DNA of 64,000 nt from Phyllobacterium endophyticum (lineage in GTDB: Bacteria; Pseudomonadota; Alphaproteobacteria; Rhizobiales; Rhizobiaceae): the NCBI RefSeq assembly GCF_003010935.1, contig NZ_PGGN01000001.1, forward strand, positions 1,240,001-1,304,000, read 5' to 3'. A program made the position numbers and the translations under genes. Shown here one piece after another: positions 1-10,149 of the stretch. Position 1 is the stretch's first letter. Each line of letters begins with the position of its first letter. The notes under the pieces were generated by a model that was not told where the DNA came from, searched no databases, and saw only the letters and a list, made by a program, of their open reading frames with translations.

Positions 1-437
1 TCCGTGAAACGCCTGGTGCATGGAAGAACGACCTGCTTGCCGAGAAGTGGCGCAAGGTGAAAGATGTTCGTCGTGTCGTCACTGGCGCGCTTGAACTGGA
101 GCGAGCAAAGAAAACCATCGGTTCGTCGCTGGAGGCGGCACCATTGGTCTATATAACGGATCCAGAATTGCTTGCTGCCGTCAGCGGTCTTGACATGGCC
201 GAGATCTGCATCACCAGCGATATCACGATCAAAGGCGACAAGGGTCCGTTGGATGCATTCGTTGCCGATGATGTGAAGGGCGTTGCTGTTGTATCGCAGC
301 GTGCAACGGGCATGAAATGCGCGCGGTCATGGCGTTACACGCATGATGTCGGCCTGGACCCGGTCTATCCGGATGTTTCCGCGCGCGATGCCGCCGCACT
401 GCACGAATTGGAAAAACTTGGGAGACTGGCTATTTAG
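1..437 (+). CDS. ileS: Isoleucyl-tRNA synthetase, C-terminal end (5' truncated by window)
   Basis: The reading frame is open from base 3 to the TAG at 435-437 and gives the last 144 residues of class I isoleucyl-tRNA synthetase, the enzyme that charges tRNA-Ile in the cytoplasm. The visible part starts inside the anticodon-binding region and ends with the usual C-terminal tail, recognised by KCARSW followed by a HDVG segment. In enterobacterial IleRS this tail is a four-cysteine zinc finger. Here only one of those cysteines is left (KCARSW; the CGRC pair is replaced by VSARD), which as I recall is common in alphaproteobacteria. A factor-independent terminator follows immediately. The lspA gene that often follows ileS is not here. 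Confidence 0.93.
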   Translation, partial: RETPGAWKNDLLAEKWRKVKDVRRVVTGALELERAKKTIGSSLEAAPLVYITDPELLAAVSGLDMAEICITSDITIKGDKGPLDAFVADDVKGVAVVSQRATGMKCARSWRYTHDVGLDPVYPDVSARDAAALHELEKLGRLAI

Positions 438-443
438 CGAAGA

Positions 444-479
444 ATGGGGATTTGCTGGACAAGTGATCCCCATATTTTT
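444..479 (+). terminator. Terminator of ileS
   Basis: A perfect 8-bp stem (ATGGGGAT at 444-451 with ATCCCCAT at 466-473) encloses a 14-nt loop and is followed by ATTTTTG. It starts 7 nt after the ileS stop, so it separates ileS from the lipoprotein gene downstream. Confidence 0.7.
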
Positions 480-623
480 GGTAAACCTGTCCACAGACTT
501 GCTTAATGTAATTGGCCTCATGTAAAAGGCTTGCCATTGAGTTGCCTGATTTTAGAGGCAGGGCATAGATCAAGCATAATTGATCGGCAGTCAGAACTGC
601 CCGGACATGGGTCGGAAGTGAGT

Positions 624-1292
624 ATGGATTTGAACGGACGCATTACGGTTTTCGGTGTACTGGTTGCGTCGCTGGCGCTTGGCGGTTGCGTGTCGTCGCC
701 CACCTATGGCACGGACAAGACTGCCGGCAGTCAACTCCTCGACGACGTGTCGAACCTCGCATCGTTCGGTCCCAAGAAGAAGAACCAGATTGCTTATAAT
801 CCGAGGCCGGAACTTGTTCGCCCGGCTGAGGGCAAGATAGCGCAATTGCCGGCGCCGCAGAATGATGTCGTCACAAGCGGTAGCGCCAATTGGCCGGAAT
901 CGCCTGAGGCACGCCGCAAGCGTATCCGGGATACAGCAACAGCCAATCAGAACAACCCAAACTTCGTGCCCGAAGTTGAGAACGATATGCCCGTCGCTCA
1001 GAAGCCCGCAGCCAAGTCTGAATACGGGTTCTTCAATGATAATACGCCCGCCAATCAGGGCTCGAAGAGCACTGCAGGCGCTGATTTTCGCGCGCGCAAA
1101 CTGGCTTCGACAGCGGGATCACCGACCACCCGGCGTTATTTGAGCGAGCCTCCGCTGGAATATCGCGCGCCCGCCGCGACCGCCGCAGCCAATGAACTGG
1201 GCGAGGATGAGGCGAAGAAGGAGCGCGAACGCAAGGCCGCCGCCCGCAAGGACAAAGGCTTCAGCCTGAAAAACCTCATCCCCTGGAACTAA
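624..1292 (+). CDS. Small proline/alanine-rich lipoprotein of unknown function
   Basis: The 222-residue product has a lipoprotein signal peptide: a hydrophobic stretch at residues 7-20 and a lipobox ending LALGGC with the acylated cysteine at residue 22. Ser-Ser at +2/+3 fits outer-membrane sorting by the Lol system. The mature part is low in hydrophobic residues, rich in Pro, Ala and Asn, and ends in a Lys/Arg/Glu-rich stretch and KNLIPWN, so it is probably largely extended. I recognise no catalytic domain. ATG 624 is chosen because it places the signal peptide at the N-terminus; GTG 618 is in frame two codons earlier and possible. It lies alone between the ileS terminator and the autotransporter. 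Confidence 0.8.
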   Translation: MDLNGRITVFGVLVASLALGGCVSSPTYGTDKTAGSQLLDDVSNLASFGPKKKNQIAYNPRPELVRPAEGKIAQLPAPQNDVVTSGSANWPESPEARRKRIRDTATANQNNPNFVPEVENDMPVAQKPAAKSEYGFFNDNTPANQGSKSTAGADFRARKLASTAGSPTTRRYLSEPPLEYRAPAATAAANELGEDEAKKERERKAAARKDKGFSLKNLIPWN

Positions 1293-1446
1293 AAGCCTGC
1301 TCGCCAGATTGGGATGGCATGCGTGACGCCGCTGGTGCCCGCGATACAACTAATTACATCTAAAACGTTCGTTGTAGATTATACTACTAAAGTGCTATGC
1401 TTTTCGACCAGAGGTCGGGATCGCCCGCGAATGTTTGGGTGTTCAC

Positions 1447-4347
1447 ATGGCGGAGGCCAAGTCACAGCGTAGCAGCATTCGCTCCCTCGGTCGGAGCCTC
1501 AGTCTTGGCGTCTGTTTTTTTGCCCAGCCAGTTCTCGCGCAGCAAATCATCACGAGCGGTCAAGTGGAAAGCGGAATTCGGTCTGATCCAGGGCCGCAAT
1601 CCAGCCCCTGGAACGTCGGATTTGCACTTTACGTCGGTGGCAATGCCACAGGCGCAGTAATCATAAGCGATGGCGGTGACGCCTATCTCTCACATGTCGA
1701 ATTCATTCCTCCTTACCTGGAGACGAAAATCGGCCGTTATTTGGGCGGCATCGGCAGCATAACGGTCAGGGGTGAAGGTTCATCCTTTGAGTATGGCAAT
1801 TACCTCCTGATCGGCGATGCGGGAACAGGCTCTCTTGTCATCGAGAGAGGTGCTCGGGTTTTCGACTCGGGTCCGGATCGTACCGGCGCCGCCCCAGCAA
1901 CAGCTTTAGGCGTAGAGGCGGGTGCCTCGGGCGAGGTTAGAGTAGATGGCGCTGGTTCACTCTGGGAGGCTGGAGACCGGATGTCTGTTGGCCTCCGAGG
2001 TACAGGTTCACTTGCTGTCGTGAATGGTGGTCGCGTTTCAGTTGACACGGTCACGATTATTGGACGTTCGGCCGGAGGCAATGGCACGGTAACTATCCAG
2101 GGTGCGAAGTCGGTGTTCGAACCGGGCCGTTATCTATTTGTCGGACTCGGCGGCTCGGGCGTGCTGGAAGTGGCGGATGGCGGCTCGCTCCACAGTCTCG
2201 GCAGAATCGACGTAGGAGGGGGCGCTGGCGTTCCTGCCAGCAATATAGCTGCCGGCGCTGGGACCGGACATGTCAACATTGTCGGGGAGGGGACAGCAAT
2301 CTCCGCCGCATCGGAAATCGTGGTCGGCAATTCCGGCACCGGAACCTTGAACGTCGGCAGCGGTGCTGCTGCTGAAAGTCCGTTTATCCGCATCGGTTCG
2401 GATACAGGAACTGGAACGATCAACATTTCGGACGAAGGGTCCGCAGTTTCCGCCGCGTCGGAATTGATTGTCGGAGAGTCCGGTGCGGGAACCTTGACTG
2501 CAACCAAGGGCTCTAGAGTGACAGCCCCTGTCATCCGCATCGCTTCCACGGCCGGATCGACCGGCGTACTCAACATTTTGGGAGGCGCGCTCGAAACAAA
2601 TAGCATCTCCTTCGGTGCTGGTGCTGGTACATTCAACCTTGATCTCGCGAGAAGTTATACGCTCTCGGCGGAAATGAGCGGTTCAGGCACATTCAACGTG
2701 CTGTCGGGTACGACGGTTCAGACCGGCGATAGCAGCGCCTTCACGGGCACCACGAATCTTCGCAACGGCGCCCTTATCGTCAATGGCGTGCTCGGCGGCG
2801 TGATCAATGTTCGTCAGGGTCTGCTTGGCGGAACAGGTACCGCCGGTGGTGTTGCAATCGATAATGGCGGCTTTCTTGCCCCAGGTAATTCTGTCGGCAC
2901 GCTGCGGATTGGCGGCGATCTGACCTTCAATACCGGGTCGATCTATCAGGTCGAGACCGACGCGGCCGGAACTGGCGACAGGACATTGGTGGCGGGGAAC
3001 GCAAATCTGAGCGGGGGCCAAGTTGATGTCATCGCGTCGGCGGGCCTATGGCGAGTTCAGACGCCCTATACAATTCTTTCGGCTGCGGGCGGATTAAGTG
3101 GCACCCGGTTCACGGGCGTGTCATCTAACCTTCAGTTTCTCGATCCCTCGCTTGCCTACGATATGAACAACGTGGTGCTGACACTGCGCCGAAACGATAT
3201 CGATTTTGCCGCGCTTGCCAAAACACCCAACCAGCGCAGCGCGGCGCGATCTCTGGACGATTTTGTGGCGAACACCCCTGCGCTGGATGATAATACCCTC
3301 ATTGGAAATTTGCTGGGTCTCGACCAGGAAATGGCACCGTTGACATTCGCCCGGTTGCCCGGAGAGATTCACGTCTCCCTCAAGTCTGTGCTGCTTGAAG
3401 ACAGCCGTTTTATACGCGAGGCTGCCAATAACAGGCTCCGCGCTGCACTGGACGGCGTTGCCGCGCCCGCGATTCCGGTCATGGCCTATGGACCAGATGG
3501 CGCCGAGCCCCCGGTTGCCGGGGACAGGTTATCTGTTTGGGGACAGGGCTTCGGCTCTTGGGCTGACTGGAACACCAATGAGCAGGTACCAGGCCTTGAG
3601 CGCTCCCTCGGAGGTTTTCTGGTTGGCGGCGATGTCGAGATCAACCACACCGCACGTGTTGGAGCGCTGGCCGGCTACAGCCGCACCAGCATCGACCAGG
3701 CGAGCCTTGAAGCTTCGGCCGACATCGATAATTTTCATCTTGGCGTCTATGGCGGTGCTTCCGTCGGCGCGCTGCATTTCCGCTCCGGTGCAATGTATAC
3801 GTGGCACGACGTGGAAACGGACCGATCGGTTCCCTTCACCGGAACAAGTGAGATATTGACTGCAGATTATGAGGGCGGAACGACGCAGGTATTCGGAGAA
3901 CTTGCCTATGCCATCCAGTTGGAAAGCGCAGCACTAGAGCCCTTTGTAAATTTGTCCTATGCCGATCTTCACCTTGATAGCTTCACAGAAACGGGTGGTT
4001 CAGCGGCGCTTGCCGGTACCGCGTCCGACGATGACGTTACATCTGCTGTTCTGGGGCTGCGCGTGTCGACGCAACTACCGCTTGGCGCGGCGGACGTCAC
4101 ATTGCGTGGCATGGCCGGGTGGCGCCATGCCTTTGGCGATGTCACTCCATCGTCGCAGCTTGCCTTTGCCGGCATGGATGATTTCGGAATTTCCGGTCTC
4201 CCCATCTCGCGGAATGCCGCTCTGTTGGAGTTTGGACTCGATATGGCTTTGGCACCCGCGACCACGTTCGGTTTGTCTTATCAGGGTGAGATTGCCAGCG
4301 ATGTCCAGGATCACGGTTTTCGCGCGGACCTGACGGTTCGCTTCTAG
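1447..4347 (+). CDS. Autotransporter (type Va) with repeat-rich beta-helix passenger
   Basis: The product has 966 residues. An N-terminal signal peptide (basic start, hydrophobic core, FAQPVLA-QQ cleavage site near residue 31) is followed by a Gly/Ser/Thr-rich passenger with repeating units such as GTGTLNVGSG and GTGTINISDEG, typical of passenger-associated beta-helix repeats. Residues about 690-966 form an autotransporter beta-barrel (WGQGFGSWADWN at its start, closing LTVRF with terminal Phe), which would insert into the outer membrane through Bam. Such proteins in the order serve adhesion or surface interaction; the ligand here is unknown. ATG 1447 is preferred; an upstream in-frame TTG at 1435 is weaker. 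The gene stands alone among housekeeping genes, with AT-rich DNA upstream. Confidence 0.88.
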   Translation: MAEAKSQRSSIRSLGRSLSLGVCFFAQPVLAQQIITSGQVESGIRSDPGPQSSPWNVGFALYVGGNATGAVIISDGGDAYLSHVEFIPPYLETKIGRYLGGIGSITVRGEGSSFEYGNYLLIGDAGTGSLVIERGARVFDSGPDRTGAAPATALGVEAGASGEVRVDGAGSLWEAGDRMSVGLRGTGSLAVVNGGRVSVDTVTIIGRSAGGNGTVTIQGAKSVFEPGRYLFVGLGGSGVLEVADGGSLHSLGRIDVGGGAGVPASNIAAGAGTGHVNIVGEGTAISAASEIVVGNSGTGTLNVGSGAAAESPFIRIGSDTGTGTINISDEGSAVSAASELIVGESGAGTLTATKGSRVTAPVIRIASTAGSTGVLNILGGALETNSISFGAGAGTFNLDLARSYTLSAEMSGSGTFNVLSGTTVQTGDSSAFTGTTNLRNGALIVNGVLGGVINVRQGLLGGTGTAGGVAIDNGGFLAPGNSVGTLRIGGDLTFNTGSIYQVETDAAGTGDRTLVAGNANLSGGQVDVIASAGLWRVQTPYTILSAAGGLSGTRFTGVSSNLQFLDPSLAYDMNNVVLTLRRNDIDFAALAKTPNQRSAARSLDDFVANTPALDDNTLIGNLLGLDQEMAPLTFARLPGEIHVSLKSVLLEDSRFIREAANNRLRAALDGVAAPAIPVMAYGPDGAEPPVAGDRLSVWGQGFGSWADWNTNEQVPGLERSLGGFLVGGDVEINHTARVGALAGYSRTSIDQASLEASADIDNFHLGVYGGASVGALHFRSGAMYTWHDVETDRSVPFTGTSEILTADYEGGTTQVFGELAYAIQLESAALEPFVNLSYADLHLDSFTETGGSAALAGTASDDDVTSAVLGLRVSTQLPLGAADVTLRGMAGWRHAFGDVTPSSQLAFAGMDDFGISGLPISRNAALLEFGLDMALAPATTFGLSYQGEIASDVQDHGFRADLTVRF

Positions 4348-4371
4348 CACTCGCACTCGATCAAGCCACTT

Positions 4372-4824
4372 CTACAGCCGTTTCAAGCGAAAGAACTCTT
4401 TCAGCATGATCTCCGCCTGCTGCTCCTGGAATCCGGAATAAACCTCAGGTGCGTGATGGCAGGTAGGCTGAGCAAAAAATCGCGCGCCGTTCTCCACACC
4501 TCCGCCCTTGATGTCCTGCGCCCCGTAATAGAGACGCCTGATACGCGCGAACGAAATCGCCGCCGCGCACATGGTGCAGGGCTCCAGTGTGGCATAAAGA
4601 TCGCATCCGGTAAGGCGCTCGTCATCGAGCTTGTGGCAGGCCTCACGAATGACAAGAACTTCCGCATGTGCCGTTGGATCGTTGAGTTCGCGCGTCCGAT
4701 TGCCAGCCCGCGCGATAATTTGCCCGTCTTTGACCACGACTGCACCGATAGGCACCTCGCCTCGTGTCGCAGCACAATGGGCTTCCGTCAGCGCTATACT
4801 CATTGGATCGTTTTTTTGGGTCAC
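4372..4824 (-). CDS. tadA: tRNA-specific adenosine deaminase TadA
   Basis: This 150-residue protein converts adenosine 34 to inosine in the tRNA-Arg anticodon (zinc-dependent, cytoplasmic). The cytidine/deoxycytidylate deaminase fold is clear: HAE at residues 53-55 (zinc ligand His53, proton shuttle Glu55) and PCTMC with zinc ligands Cys83 and Cys86. The reading frame extends further upstream, but a GAGGAG ribosome-binding site lies 6 nt before a GTG at 4824, just ahead of the family's normal N-terminus, so I take that GTG; the ATG at 4803 would be the alternative. It is divergent from rluB, with about 100 bp between the two starts. Confidence 0.93.
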   Translation of the reverse strand: MTQKNDPMSIALTEAHCAATRGEVPIGAVVVKDGQIIARAGNRTRELNDPTAHAEVLVIREACHKLDDERLTGCDLYATLEPCTMCAAAISFARIRRLYYGAQDIKGGGVENGARFFAQPTCHHAPEVYSGFQEQQAEIMLKEFFRLKRL

Positions 4825-4922
4825 GTAGCGCTCCTCGTTGGAGTAATCGAAGAGTCCCTTAGAATTTACTCGCAAGAAAACGTCTTAGCTGTTAGTTAGC
4901 CCCGCTGAAAGGCAAACATTCC

Positions 4923-6740
4923 ATGACAAATTCAAAAGATGACGGGAAGGGCGGCAAACGCTCCTTCGAAAAGCGAAGCGATACCGGCGATCGCGCCAGG
5001 AGTCCGCGCAAGTTCGATGATGCTGCTCCCGCCAAGCGCGGCCTCGGCCCGCGAAAGCCCTTGCAGGAAGAAGCACCGGTCGAAGAAGGCGAACGTATAG
5101 CCAAGCGGCTGGCGCGTGCCGGCATCGCCTCACGCCGTGAAGCCGAAACCATGATCGCTGCAGGCCGGATTTCGGTTAACGGCAAGCGGCTCGAAAGCCC
5201 GGCAATCAACGTAGTTGCCGCGGACCGCATTGAAGTTGATGGCAAGCCTTTGCCGCAAAAAGAACGCACGCGTCTTTGGCTCTATCACAAGCCGGCGGGC
5301 CTGGTGACCACGAACCGCGATCCGGAAGGGCGCCAGACCGTGTTCGAATCCTTGCCCAAGGATATGCCGCGAGTGCTTTCCGTCGGCCGTCTCGATATCA
5401 ACACCGAGGGGCTGCTGCTTCTCACCAATGATGGCGGACTCTCGCGTGCGCTTGAATTGCCATCGACTGGTTGGCTGCGCCGGTACCGCGTCCGTGCCCA
5501 TGGCAGCATCACGCAGGAAAAGCTCGATACGCTGAAAGATGGCATAGCCGTCGATGGCGTGTTCTACGGCGCTATCGAAGCTCATCTGGAGCGCGAGCAG
5601 GGCTCGAATGTCTGGATCATGGTCGGCTTGCGCGAAGGCAAGAACCGCGAGGTCAAGAATGTGCTTGGTGCGCTCGGGCTTTCGGTCAACCGGCTGATCC
5701 GCATTTCCTATGGTCCGTTCCAGCTCAGCGATCTGCCGGAAGGCTCGGTCCGCGAAATGAATGGCCGGACCTTGCGCGATCAGCTCGGCGAGCGGCTGAT
5801 CGAAGAATCCGGCGCGGATTTCGACGCTCCGATCATCAACGTCTTCTCCAACGATGCGGTAAAGGGCGAGGCAGTACAACAACCAAGTGAGCGTCCCGAA
5901 CGTCGCACATCCGAATGGATATCGAGCGCGCCGGTTGCAAAAGCGCGCGGTCCGCGCAAATCCAAGGACGATAAGCGCGAGGAGTCTCTTTCACGCTGGA
6001 CCACGGATCGCAATGAGCGGCCGGCGGTGCCTCGCAGCGGTCGCGATGATCGCCCGGCCCGTGCACCGCGCGAAGACGATCGAAAGCCGCGCTCCCCGCA
6101 TGGTGTCTCGTCGAAGGCTGATCGGGAGCGCAAGGAGGACGAAGCTGCCGCTCCTCGCAAATCCCGCGGTGCCAATGTCTGGATGGCGCCGGGCGCCCGC
6201 CCCATGGGAAAGGCAAGGATCAAGGCCGTGGCAGCGCGAGATGAGCGAAGCCGGTCGGAGAATTCGCGTGCCGACAAGCCGAAACGTTTTGGTGAAGGTT
6301 CCGCCAGGGCTGCGGGCGAGCGCCCCGCCGGCGAGCGTCACGGCAGTAATCGTTCGTCAACTGCCGGTGAAAAGCCACGCAGTTTTTCGGCGCGTCCTCC
6401 ACGTAGCGAAGGGGACAATGCTGAACGTCCGAAACGCGCCTTTGCTTCCTCTCGGCCTGAAGGTTCGCGCGATGGAGCCCGCCCGGATCGTCCGCCCCGG
6501 GTCGGCAAGCGCGAGCGCGCCGAACTGAAGGAACGCGAGGCAAGGCGAGACAATCCTGCGGCAGGAGATCGTCCGGCCCGTTCAGAACGACCATATGGTG
6601 CAGGTGGCAAACCGGTGCGCTCGCCCGGCCGGCAGGATAGCCGGAGTGGAGACCGGCCATATGGTGGTCCGAAGGGACCATCGAGAGGTGGTTCCGGCGG
6701 TGGCTCAGCCCGCCCGCCTCGCAGCGGCAAACCTAAATAG
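4923..6740 (+). CDS. rluB: 23S rRNA pseudouridine synthase RluB-type with long basic C-terminal tail
   Basis: The first half is a normal RsuA/RluB-family enzyme: an S4 RNA-binding domain (about residues 60-120, [14 protein letters not shown]) and a catalytic domain with [13 protein letters not shown], where Asp158 is the nucleophile, followed by [10 protein letters not shown]. It isomerises a uridine in the peptidyl-transferase region of 23S rRNA. From about residue 315 to 605 the protein is a low-complexity, Arg/Asp/Ser/Pro-rich, presumably disordered tail ending in Gly-rich repeats, roughly doubling the usual length. Similar tails occur in relatives from the same order. The rsmD gene follows 14 bp downstream in the same direction, so the two rRNA-modifying enzymes are probably cotranscribed. 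Confidence 0.92.
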   Translation: MTNSKDDGKGGKRSFEKRSDTGDRARSPRKFDDAAPAKRGLGPRKPLQEEAPVEEGERIAKRLARAGIASRREAETMIAAGRISVNGKRLESPAINVVAADRIEVDGKPLPQKERTRLWLYHKPAGLVTTNRDPEGRQTVFESLPKDMPRVLSVGRLDINTEGLLLLTNDGGLSRALELPSTGWLRRYRVRAHGSITQEKLDTLKDGIAVDGVFYGAIEAHLEREQGSNVWIMVGLREGKNREVKNVLGALGLSVNRLIRISYGPFQLSDLPEGSVREMNGRTLRDQLGERLIEESGADFDAPIINVFSNDAVKGEAVQQPSERPERRTSEWISSAPVAKARGPRKSKDDKREESLSRWTTDRNERPAVPRSGRDDRPARAPREDDRKPRSPHGVSSKADRERKEDEAAAPRKSRGANVWMAPGARPMGKARIKAVAARDERSRSENSRADKPKRFGEGSARAAGERPAGERHGSNRSSTAGEKPRSFSARPPRSEGDNAERPKRAFASSRPEGSRDGARPDRPPRVGKRERAELKEREARRDNPAAGDRPARSERPYGAGGKPVRSPGRQDSRSGDRPYGGPKGPSRGGSGGGSARPPRSGKPK

Positions 6741-6754
6741 CAGGGCCGGAAGCG

Positions 6755-7312
6755 ATGCGCATCGTTGGCGGGAAATTTCGCGGTCGCGCATTGGCGGCGC
6801 CGGCTACCAATACGATACGGCCGACGACTGATCGAACACGCGAAAGCCTCTTCAATATTCTGGTGCATAATTATCCGGGAAAGTTCGAGGCGACGCGTGT
6901 TCTAGACCTTTTTGCTGGGACAGGCGCCCTGGGGCTCGAAGCAATGTCTCGCGGTGCGCGTTATGGAGTCTTCATCGAAGAATCGGCTCAAGGGCGTGGA
7001 CTGATCCGCACCAATGTCGAAGCTTTCGGTCTGCTCGGTAGCACGAAGATATTCCGGCGGGATGCGACAAAGCTAGGAGATGCCGGTACCATAGAACCTT
7101 TCGACCTCGTATTTGCTGATCCGCCCTATGGCAAAGGCTTGGGAGAAATGGCGTTTAGGGCCGCGCTTGAGGGTGGATGGCTCCATCCGGAATCACTGTT
7201 GGTGCTGGAAGAGGAAGCCGACGCCGTTGTCGAACTCGATGGGCGCTTTGCCGTTGTCGAAGAACGCCCTTATGGCGGAACAATCATTAGACTTGTCACA
7301 TTGAAGTCGTAA
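6755..7312 (+). CDS. rsmD: 16S rRNA (guanine-966-N2)-methyltransferase RsmD
   Basis: The 185-residue protein begins with MRIVGGKFRGRAL and RPTTDRTRESLFNIL, the signature N-terminus of RsmD. It carries a Rossmann SAM-binding loop (LDLFAGTGALGLEA) and the N2-guanine methyltransferase motif DPPY at residues 122-125. It methylates G966 of 16S rRNA during 30S assembly. Length and motifs are those of an intact family member. It lies directly behind rluB and before the M16 peptidase pair. Confidence 0.95.
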   Translation: MRIVGGKFRGRALAAPATNTIRPTTDRTRESLFNILVHNYPGKFEATRVLDLFAGTGALGLEAMSRGARYGVFIEESAQGRGLIRTNVEAFGLLGSTKIFRRDATKLGDAGTIEPFDLVFADPPYGKGLGEMAFRAALEGGWLHPESLLVLEEEADAVVELDGRFAVVEERPYGGTIIRLVTLKS

Positions 7313-7361
7313 AGACTGCGTTTGTATCGCTATCCGTCAAAACAGAACTGGATCGATTTGA

Positions 7362-8834
7362 ATGTCCTCCGCCCTTGGCCGCATCGTTGCGGCTGTCGTC
7401 CTGACCGGCGCCCTCGCCCTCCCGTTTTACTCCTTCGTTCCAGCAAATGCAGAATCGGCCAAGGCTTTCGAGACGACCAGCAAGGATGATGTATCGTCGT
7501 TCTACCTGGACAACGGTCTCGAGGTCGTCGTGATCCCGGATCACCGGGCGCCGGTTGTTACCCATATGGTTTGGTACCACGTGGGGTCGGCGGATGAAGA
7601 ACCAGGCAAATCCGGGATCGCTCACTTCTTTGAACATCTGATGTTCAAGGCCACCAAGAACTATCCTGCAGGTGAGTTCTCGCGCAAGGTTGCCGAAATT
7701 GGCGGGCAGGAGAATGCATTTACCTCATACGACTATACGGCATATTATCAGCAGGTCGCGCCATCAGCTCTTGAAATGGTCATGACCTACGAGGCCGATC
7801 GTATGGAAAACCTCATTCTCAATGAGGATGTGGTCAAGACCGAGCGCGACGTCGTGCTTGAGGAGCGACGCTCGCGCACGGACAGCAATCCCTCCGCTTT
7901 GCTCGCAGAAGAGGTCAATGCGACGCTCTATCAGAACCATCCGTACCGAACACCGGTCATCGGGTGGCTGCACGAGATGCAGCAGTTGAATCTCGCGGAT
8001 GCGCTTGCATTCTACGTAAAGTATTACACGCCCAATAACGCTACGCTTGTCGTCTCGGGAGATGTCGATCTGGCTACGGTCAAGGCGTTGGCAGAGAAAA
8101 CCTATGGCAAGGTGCCTCGTCGCGCAGAGGTTGGAAAACGCGAGCGCCCGCAGGAGCCTGAACAAAACACAAAGCGCACGGTTTCTCTGGCCGATCAGCG
8201 CGTTTCCCAACCGAGTTTCCAGAAGATGTGGCTGGCTCCGTCATACGCAAGTGCCAAACCGGGAGAGGCGGAGGCGCTTGACCTCCTGAGCGAAATTCTC
8301 GGCGGTTCAAACCGCAGCCGCATCTATCAAGCGCTGGTCGTGAGCGAGGGAAGTGCGGCCAACGCCGGCGCGTATTATCAGGGCGGTTCGCTTGATGAGG
8401 GTAGTTTTGCCGTCTACGGCGCGCCGCGCGGCGCAGGGACATTGACCGAGGTTGAAGCAGGCATTGACGCGCAGATCGCCAGGATCATCAAGGATGGCGT
8501 AACTGAGGGCGAATTGGAGAAAGCGCGCAATCGCTTCCTCAAGAGTGTGATCTTTGCTCGCGACAGTCAGGCTGGTATGGCGCGCATCTATGGCTCGACC
8601 CTCTCAACAGGTCAGACGATACGAGATATTCAGGAGTGGCCGGACCGGATTCGCAAGGTAAAGGTTCAAGACATACAGGACGTGGCCAAACGTTATCTCG
8701 TTGATAGCCGCTCCGTCACCAGTTACCTGATGCCGGAGGATGGCAAGCCGGACGAGAAGGTGCGAGCGGAAGCACCTGCGTCCGGCGAAACACAGGAACA
8801 ACCAGAGACGCCGGCACAGGGGATCGTACAATGA
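7362..8834 (+). CDS. M16 family zinc metallopeptidase, catalytic subunit
   Basis: This 490-residue protein has an N-terminal signal peptide (hydrophobic segment about residues 8-24, PANAES), so it is periplasmic. The inverted zinc motif HxxEH is present as HFFEH at residues 88-92, followed by the conserved Glu region ([12 protein letters not shown]). The second M16 domain spans roughly residues 215-430, and the C-terminus is a Glu/Pro/Gln-rich tail. Such pitrilysin-like enzymes degrade peptides inside a closing chamber. Its stop overlaps the start of the next M16 gene (ATGA, 8831-8834), which implies translational coupling and a two-protein complex of an active and an inactive half. Confidence 0.92.
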   Translation: MSSALGRIVAAVVLTGALALPFYSFVPANAESAKAFETTSKDDVSSFYLDNGLEVVVIPDHRAPVVTHMVWYHVGSADEEPGKSGIAHFFEHLMFKATKNYPAGEFSRKVAEIGGQENAFTSYDYTAYYQQVAPSALEMVMTYEADRMENLILNEDVVKTERDVVLEERRSRTDSNPSALLAEEVNATLYQNHPYRTPVIGWLHEMQQLNLADALAFYVKYYTPNNATLVVSGDVDLATVKALAEKTYGKVPRRAEVGKRERPQEPEQNTKRTVSLADQRVSQPSFQKMWLAPSYASAKPGEAEALDLLSEILGGSNRSRIYQALVVSEGSAANAGAYYQGGSLDEGSFAVYGAPRGAGTLTEVEAGIDAQIARIIKDGVTEGELEKARNRFLKSVIFARDSQAGMARIYGSTLSTGQTIRDIQEWPDRIRKVKVQDIQDVAKRYLVDSRSVTSYLMPEDGKPDEKVRAEAPASGETQEQPETPAQGIVQ

Positions 8835-10135
8835 CCATCATGAAGCGAGTTGCCGCCGCCGTTGTCCTGGTTTTGTTCGGTGTTGCGCCAGGGTACGCAG
8901 TGGAAATCAAGGAAGTCGTTTCGCCGAAAGGGATCAAAGCCTGGCTCGTTCAAGACGATTTTGTTCCGCTGATTTCTATGCGTTTTACCTTCAAGGGCGG
9001 AAGCAGCCAGGATCCCGACGGCAAGGAGGGCCTGGCCAATTTGATGACAGGCCTCTTCGATGAAGGCGCGGGTGATCTCACTTCCGATACGTTTCAGCAA
9101 AAGCTTGACGATGTCGGTGCGGAGATGGGCTTTAATGCCGACGATGACAACATCAGCGGCTCCATTCGGATGCTGGCGGACAAGCGCGACGAGGCCGTGG
9201 ATCTGCTTGCACTCGCGGTCAACGCACCTCGTTTCGACCAGGCACCCATCGATCGAATTCGCCAGCAGGTTATCGCCGGCATCAAGTCCTCCGAGCGCGA
9301 CCCAAACGCGATTGCCGGGCGTAAATTCGCAGAAGCACTATACGGCGATCACCCCTATGGACGCCGTTCGGAGGGTACGGAGGCCAGCCTCTCTTCAATA
9401 ACGCATGACGACCTCAAGTCCTTCCACAAGCGCAATTTTGGCAGGGATAATCTGATTGTTGCCGTTGTGGGCTCAATCAGTCCGGAGGAACTCGCTCCAC
9501 TTCTGGACAAGGTCTTCGGCAGTCTTCCCGAGAAAGCGCAGCTTGTGCCAATCGCCGAGGCGAAGCTTACTTTTGGCCAGACGACACGCGTGGATTACGC
9601 TCTGCCTCAGACGTCCATCTCCATGGTTTATCCCGGGGTTCGTCGCCAAGATCCGGATTTCTTTCCCGCCTATATCATGAACCACATCTTGGGCGGCGGA
9701 ACATTCTCCTCGCGCATCTACAATGAAGTGCGGGAAAAGCGCGGTCTTGCCTATTCGGCCGGTTCAAATCTGGTGACACGGGACCATATGGCGGCGTTGA
9801 TGGTAAATACGGCAACGCGAGCCGATCGTGCCGGCGAAACGTTGCAGATTCTGAAAACCGAAGTCGCGCGGATGGCCAAAGATGGTCCGACGCGGGAAGA
9901 ACTCATTGAAGCCAAGAAATACCTCGTCGGATCCTATGCGGTTAACAATCTTGACTCCTCTTCCGCAGTCGCCAGCACGCTTGTCGGTCTCCAGGATCAA
10001 AAACTCGGACGAGATTATATCGACAAGCGCGCCGAGTTGATCAATGCCGTTACACTGGACCAGATCAAGGCGGCAGCAAAGAAACTGCTCGAGACCGAAC
10101 CGGCCATTCTGATCGTAGGACCGCCACAAACCTGA
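8831..10135 (+). CDS. M16 family peptidase-like protein, probably non-catalytic partner
   Basis: The 434-residue product has a signal peptide (cleavage after about GYA) and the M16 fold, but where the zinc motif should be it reads [12 protein letters not shown], so the HxxEH ligands are missing. It keeps the substrate-binding Arg/Tyr region typical of the other M16 half ([20 protein letters not shown]). In heterodimeric M16 peptidases one chain supplies zinc and the other supplies this R/Y pair, so this is best read as the regulatory or binding subunit of the upstream enzyme. The ATGA overlap supports equal production. ATG 8840 is an alternative start three codons in. Confidence 0.9.
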   Translation: MTIMKRVAAAVVLVLFGVAPGYAVEIKEVVSPKGIKAWLVQDDFVPLISMRFTFKGGSSQDPDGKEGLANLMTGLFDEGAGDLTSDTFQQKLDDVGAEMGFNADDDNISGSIRMLADKRDEAVDLLALAVNAPRFDQAPIDRIRQQVIAGIKSSERDPNAIAGRKFAEALYGDHPYGRRSEGTEASLSSITHDDLKSFHKRNFGRDNLIVAVVGSISPEELAPLLDKVFGSLPEKAQLVPIAEAKLTFGQTTRVDYALPQTSISMVYPGVRRQDPDFFPAYIMNHILGGGTFSSRIYNEVREKRGLAYSAGSNLVTRDHMAALMVNTATRADRAGETLQILKTEVARMAKDGPTREELIEAKKYLVGSYAVNNLDSSSAVASTLVGLQDQKLGRDYIDKRAELINAVTLDQIKAAAKKLLETEPAILIVGPPQT

Positions 10136-10149
10136 GAGGCTGCACCGTC

